A program made the position numbers and the translations under genes. Below, one piece after another: positions 60,795 through 64,000 of a stretch of 64,000 nt of DNA (the first letter of the stretch is position 1; each line of letters begins with the position of its first letter). The notes below the pieces were generated by a model. That model made no database searches, was not told where the DNA came from, and worked only from the letters and a program-made list of their open reading frames with translations. This DNA comes from Wallemia ichthyophaga EXF-994 (lineage: Eukaryota > Basidiomycota > Wallemiomycetes > Wallemiales > Wallemiaceae), in the NCBI RefSeq assembly GCF_000400465.1, contig NW_008806280.1:310001-374000 (forward strand). The letters run 5' to 3'.

Positions 60795-63700
60795 ATGAGC
60801 AACGACGATATAGATAATGATGACGGTGGCGGCGATGAAGCTTTGAGTAAGAGAGCGTCCACAAAGCTATCATGGATTTCAAGCAAGCTGATTGGTTCAC
60901 TCAACTTCTATAGAATCCATATGATCGTATTCACTATCGCACCACTCATCATTGGCGCTATCCTTTACGCAGGGGATGATCACCACGATTACGCCTTCAT
61001 TGATACGCTATTCGTCGCGACTTCAGCATTCACAGTGACTGGATTGTCCACAATTGAACTAAGCCACTTTAATGGATTCCAACAAGGCGTTGTTTTCTTC
61101 TGTATGTGCGTTGGATCAGTTTCTACTGTATCGATTATTATGGTAATCATTAGGCGGTAAGTTTAATTGATCTAGAAGGTCTTTCCCACTCACACTATCC
61201 TCAGATTCTACTTCAGGAAGCGTTTCATGCATGTCATTATGACTGACAAGCAAAAGAAAGCTCAGCGTCGTCCTTCTTGGTACGCAGCCGCGACTTCTTC
61301 CGCTAGAGAAACGGCATCTGGTATTAGATCACGCATTAGAAGCACCGTGCATCGTTCATCTGAAATTTCTCCGTCGTTTTCCCGATCCCAGTCGAGTGGA
61401 CCACCCAATCCACCAACTGCACCTTCAAATGCTCAACGTCCATCATCCTCGGACCAAGAATCATCGTCGTCTTCCGACTTTAAAACTCCAATCAAGCCTG
61501 CGGGAGGTACGAAACTGAATAAAGTTGTCAGATCTCTCGGCATCGGCACATCCAACAATACTCAGTCAGACAACGTACCTCAGCATGGAAGCAGCGATCA
61601 GAAGAAAAAGCGCAGATTTACACCGTCAATGATTCGCAGAGTTGATGGACCTGCTCTGATCAACAGGATGGCTCCTGGTGGTTGGATCTCCGACAAGGCA
61701 TCTGCCAAGTCAGTATCTCCACCATCTTCCCCAGTGCAGTCGCAAAATGACATGAGGAGTCGTTATAGAGATGCTGACAATGAGCACGCCCTCGATACAG
61801 ACTCGGAGTCTGATGAAGAGAACGCTGCGACAGTCCGTCAACCACCTCGCAATAGATCATCTGTCACTATAGCCAGACCTCCTTGGGTACATTCACAGAG
61901 CAGAAGCAGGGACTCTCAGGGATCCAAGTCGTTAGAGAGACCATCGCAGGATCAACAACCACAGCCTATAATAGTTGATCATGGAAATGCTCAACAGGAC
62001 GAAGAAAAATTCCCCCGCAGCGCTACTATTGGCTTCAGAGAGCCTGAATTTTCGATGAACAGGCAGCGTACAATGGGAACAAACTTTGACAGAAGCAACA
62101 CCTATCAATCTGGCAGATCGCGCTCGATCGCTCCATCCGGTTACCTCCCACGTACCACCACAAAACCATATTCCACACGCGATAGAGACTTTGGTGGGTT
62201 TCCAACCCCAATCACGCTCGTATCACGCCTAGTTGATAGGTTCTTTCCCAACTTGAGATCCAAGCTCGACAAATCTGTTACTATACCGCATACACACACC
62301 TTCACATCGCAGGCCGGAGGTACGGTTGGTGGGCCGGGTAGTCGGGGAAAGTACGCCCCATATATTTCATTCGATGCTATCGTCGGACGGAATTCGGTTT
62401 TCAAGGATCTCAGTGATGACCAAATTGATGAGTTGGGTGGTGCTGAGTATCTCGCTTTGAAGATTCTCACTGTTGTTCTCATTTTCTACTACCTCTTTTT
62501 CCAGCTCGCTGGCTTGACCATTATCGCACCATACATCAACGAGATACCTCGATTCGAAAGAATAGTTGATGAGGAGTCACCCGGCTTGGACACTGTGTGG
62601 TTCACCGCATTCAACACCATCAGTGCATACAGTAACACGGGTATGAGTCTAGTCGACAGCTCGCTGCAGAGGTTCCAGCAAGCGTACGGGATGTATCTTC
62701 CAATGTCATTCCTGATTCTTATTGGGAATACGTGTTTCCCAATTGTACTCAGATTCATCATCTGGCTAGGCACCAAAGTTGTCAAGAAGGATTCGCATGA
62801 GTATCAGGGCTTGCATTTCTTGCTAGATCACCCCAGACGCAGTTTTCTCTACCTGTTCCCATCCCACCAGACATACTTCCTGTTGTCGATGGTAGTGATT
62901 ATGGTCGTTACTGATTGGGTGTGCTTCCTGTTGCTGGACATTGGCACACCTTCAATAGAACAGATTCCAATCGGCACCAGATTCGCTTGTGGGTTCATGC
63001 AGTCCACCGCCGTCAGAGCTGCTGGATTCAACATTGTCAATCTCGCAGATTTGTCGCCGTCTGTGCAAATACTCTACATGATAATGATGTTCGTTTCTGT
63101 GTACCCCATTGCTCTCTCGGTGAGAGGTACAAATGTATACGAAGAAATGAGTCTGGGCGTATATAACAACGACGACCAGAGCTCTGAGGAACCCAACGAG
63201 AATAACGTCGAACCAACAGTTTCAGAGTCGAGGGGAAAATTATGGGGCAGTTACTTTGGTTGGCACGTTAAAAAGCAGCTGTCTTTCGATATTTGGTGGC
63301 TCGCTTTCGTCTTGTTCCTCTGTTGCATACTTGAGAGGGGGAAGATATTGGATACAACCAAGCCGTACTTTAGTATATTTAGTATACTGTTCGAAATAGT
63401 CAGTGCATATGCGACCTGTGGATTGAGTTTGGGGGTCAATGAAAGAAGTTACTCCCTATCTGGAGAGATGCGCACACTGTCGAAACTGTTACTGATAGTA
63501 GTCATGATCCGCGGTCGCCATCGCGGTCTACCTAATGCTATTGATAGAGCTGTGAGTGAGGGTTTACTAAATGAATTTACATTCTCACACTATTCAAGGT
63601 ACTTCTACCATCAGATGTACAAGAAACTGATCAACAAATGGCTGATCAGCAATCGCAAGCTGAAGATTTGCGCAGGACGCGCTCCCAAACTACGAGTTTT

Positions 63701-63925
63701 TCAGCAGCACGTAATAACACTTTTTACCGCGAACTTGAGAACAATTACCGCGATGGTGATGAAGGTCTAGCTACAATCAACGAGCAGACTCATCATCCTA
63801 CCCTTTCCCCGGAGTCTACCAGGCTCAGCTCGCCGTCTGAGTTGTCGCCAAAACATGAATCTCCACCTCATATCACAAGTAATGATCAAGATTCTCAAAA
63901 CACACAAGTTAACAAGGAGGAGTAG
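60795..63925 (+). CDS. TRK1: High-affinity potassium transporter TRK1-like
   Basis: 1011 aa; exons 60795-61156, 61205-63551 and 63599-63925; introns 48 and 47 nt. The first pair of TM segments carries the selectivity-loop region FVATSAFTVTGLSTIELS (Gly of filter). A long hydrophilic cytosolic loop (about residues 130-510, Ser/Arg/Pro-rich) follows, then the remaining three M1-P-M2 repeats: FNTISAYSNTGMSLVDSS, MQSTAVRAAGFNIVNLADL and SAYATCGLSLGVN. The loop is larger than the membrane core flanks, as in yeast Trk1. RGRHRGLPNAIDRAVLLPSD marks the C-terminal part of TRK proteins. The tail beyond is Ser/Pro-rich and disordered. Potassium uptake across the plasma membrane is the expected role. Confidence 0.93.
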
Positions 63926-64000
63926 CTTTATTTTTTCTCATCTGCTCCATTCTCATTTCTCATTTCAATCTCTATTAATAGTTTACTCGCATTAGATTGA
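63926..64000. other. 3' flanking sequence at right edge
   Basis: AT-rich, presumably the TRK1 3' UTR. Nothing else visible. Confidence 0.5.

Noticed and set aside
1-64000. Transposons, CRISPR arrays, rRNA and biosynthetic clusters
   Set aside because: No transposase, integrase, reverse transcriptase, long terminal or inverted repeats, CRISPR-type repeats or rRNA were seen; SDR, GST, NmrA and Questin-oxidase genes are scattered and lack a core synthase.

Overview
The window is nuclear DNA from a compact fungal genome. Genes lie on both strands, usually less than 300 bp apart. Nearly every multi-exon gene has very short GT-AG introns (about 39-67 nt, mostly 44-56) with CTAAC/CTGAC-like branch points. 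The gene set fits a basidiomycete: a CSL-type transcription factor, a group III HAMP-repeat histidine kinase, a TRK potassium transporter, a fungal p24 protein and Questin-oxidase-like protein. A Wallemia-like lineage is my best guess from intron size, compactness and the osmo/ion-related genes; this is inference and was not tested by any search. I saw no transposon, rRNA or CRISPR array.

Layout. 1-9.7 kb: MRH4-like helicase (cut by the left edge), SDR reductase, RBX1, p24 cargo protein, cytosolic/mitochondrial valyl-tRNA synthetase, complex III subunit QCR10, a small hydrophilic protein and a small secreted protein. 9.7-11.5 kb: an unusually empty stretch. 11.5-19.1 kb: the NIK1/HIK1 osmosensor kinase and a VSB1-like SLC26 transporter. 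19.7-25.1 kb: a coiled-coil protein, an unknown protein, SAGA subunit SGF11, a glutathione transferase and two hypothetical proteins. 25.1-37.6 kb: POL32, an alpha/beta hydrolase, PRPP synthetase, DCP2, mitoribosomal uL10, CSN3, an FCP1-like HAD protein, a membrane microprotein, a disordered protein, glycine cleavage T protein and ATG12. 37.7-42.9 kb: CSL factor and DBP6. 43.4-50.5 kb: three paralogous secreted proteins surrounding a tandem RNase III protein, a tRNA-Arg and a SIS1-like J-protein. 50.8-64 kb: NmrA-like reductase, Questin-oxidase-like protein, HUA1, MVP1, NOP12, SSB-type Hsp70 and TRK1.

Points that stand out. (1) A dsRBD protein carries a canonical RNase III domain joined through a coiled coil to a second RNase III fold in which all four catalytic acids are replaced. 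(2) In QCR10 and in SSB the start codon itself is split AT|G by an intron, and the unspliced form reads AUG-UGA. (3) A three-member family of secreted proteins shares a signal peptide, a Lys-Arg processing site, an intron position, an identical CTATAAAT promoter box and a possible beta-trefoil-like core. (4) Two divergent gene pairs have start codons only 16 and 24 bp apart. Exon structures are my reconstructions from splice signals, reading frame and family homology; no transcript data were available.
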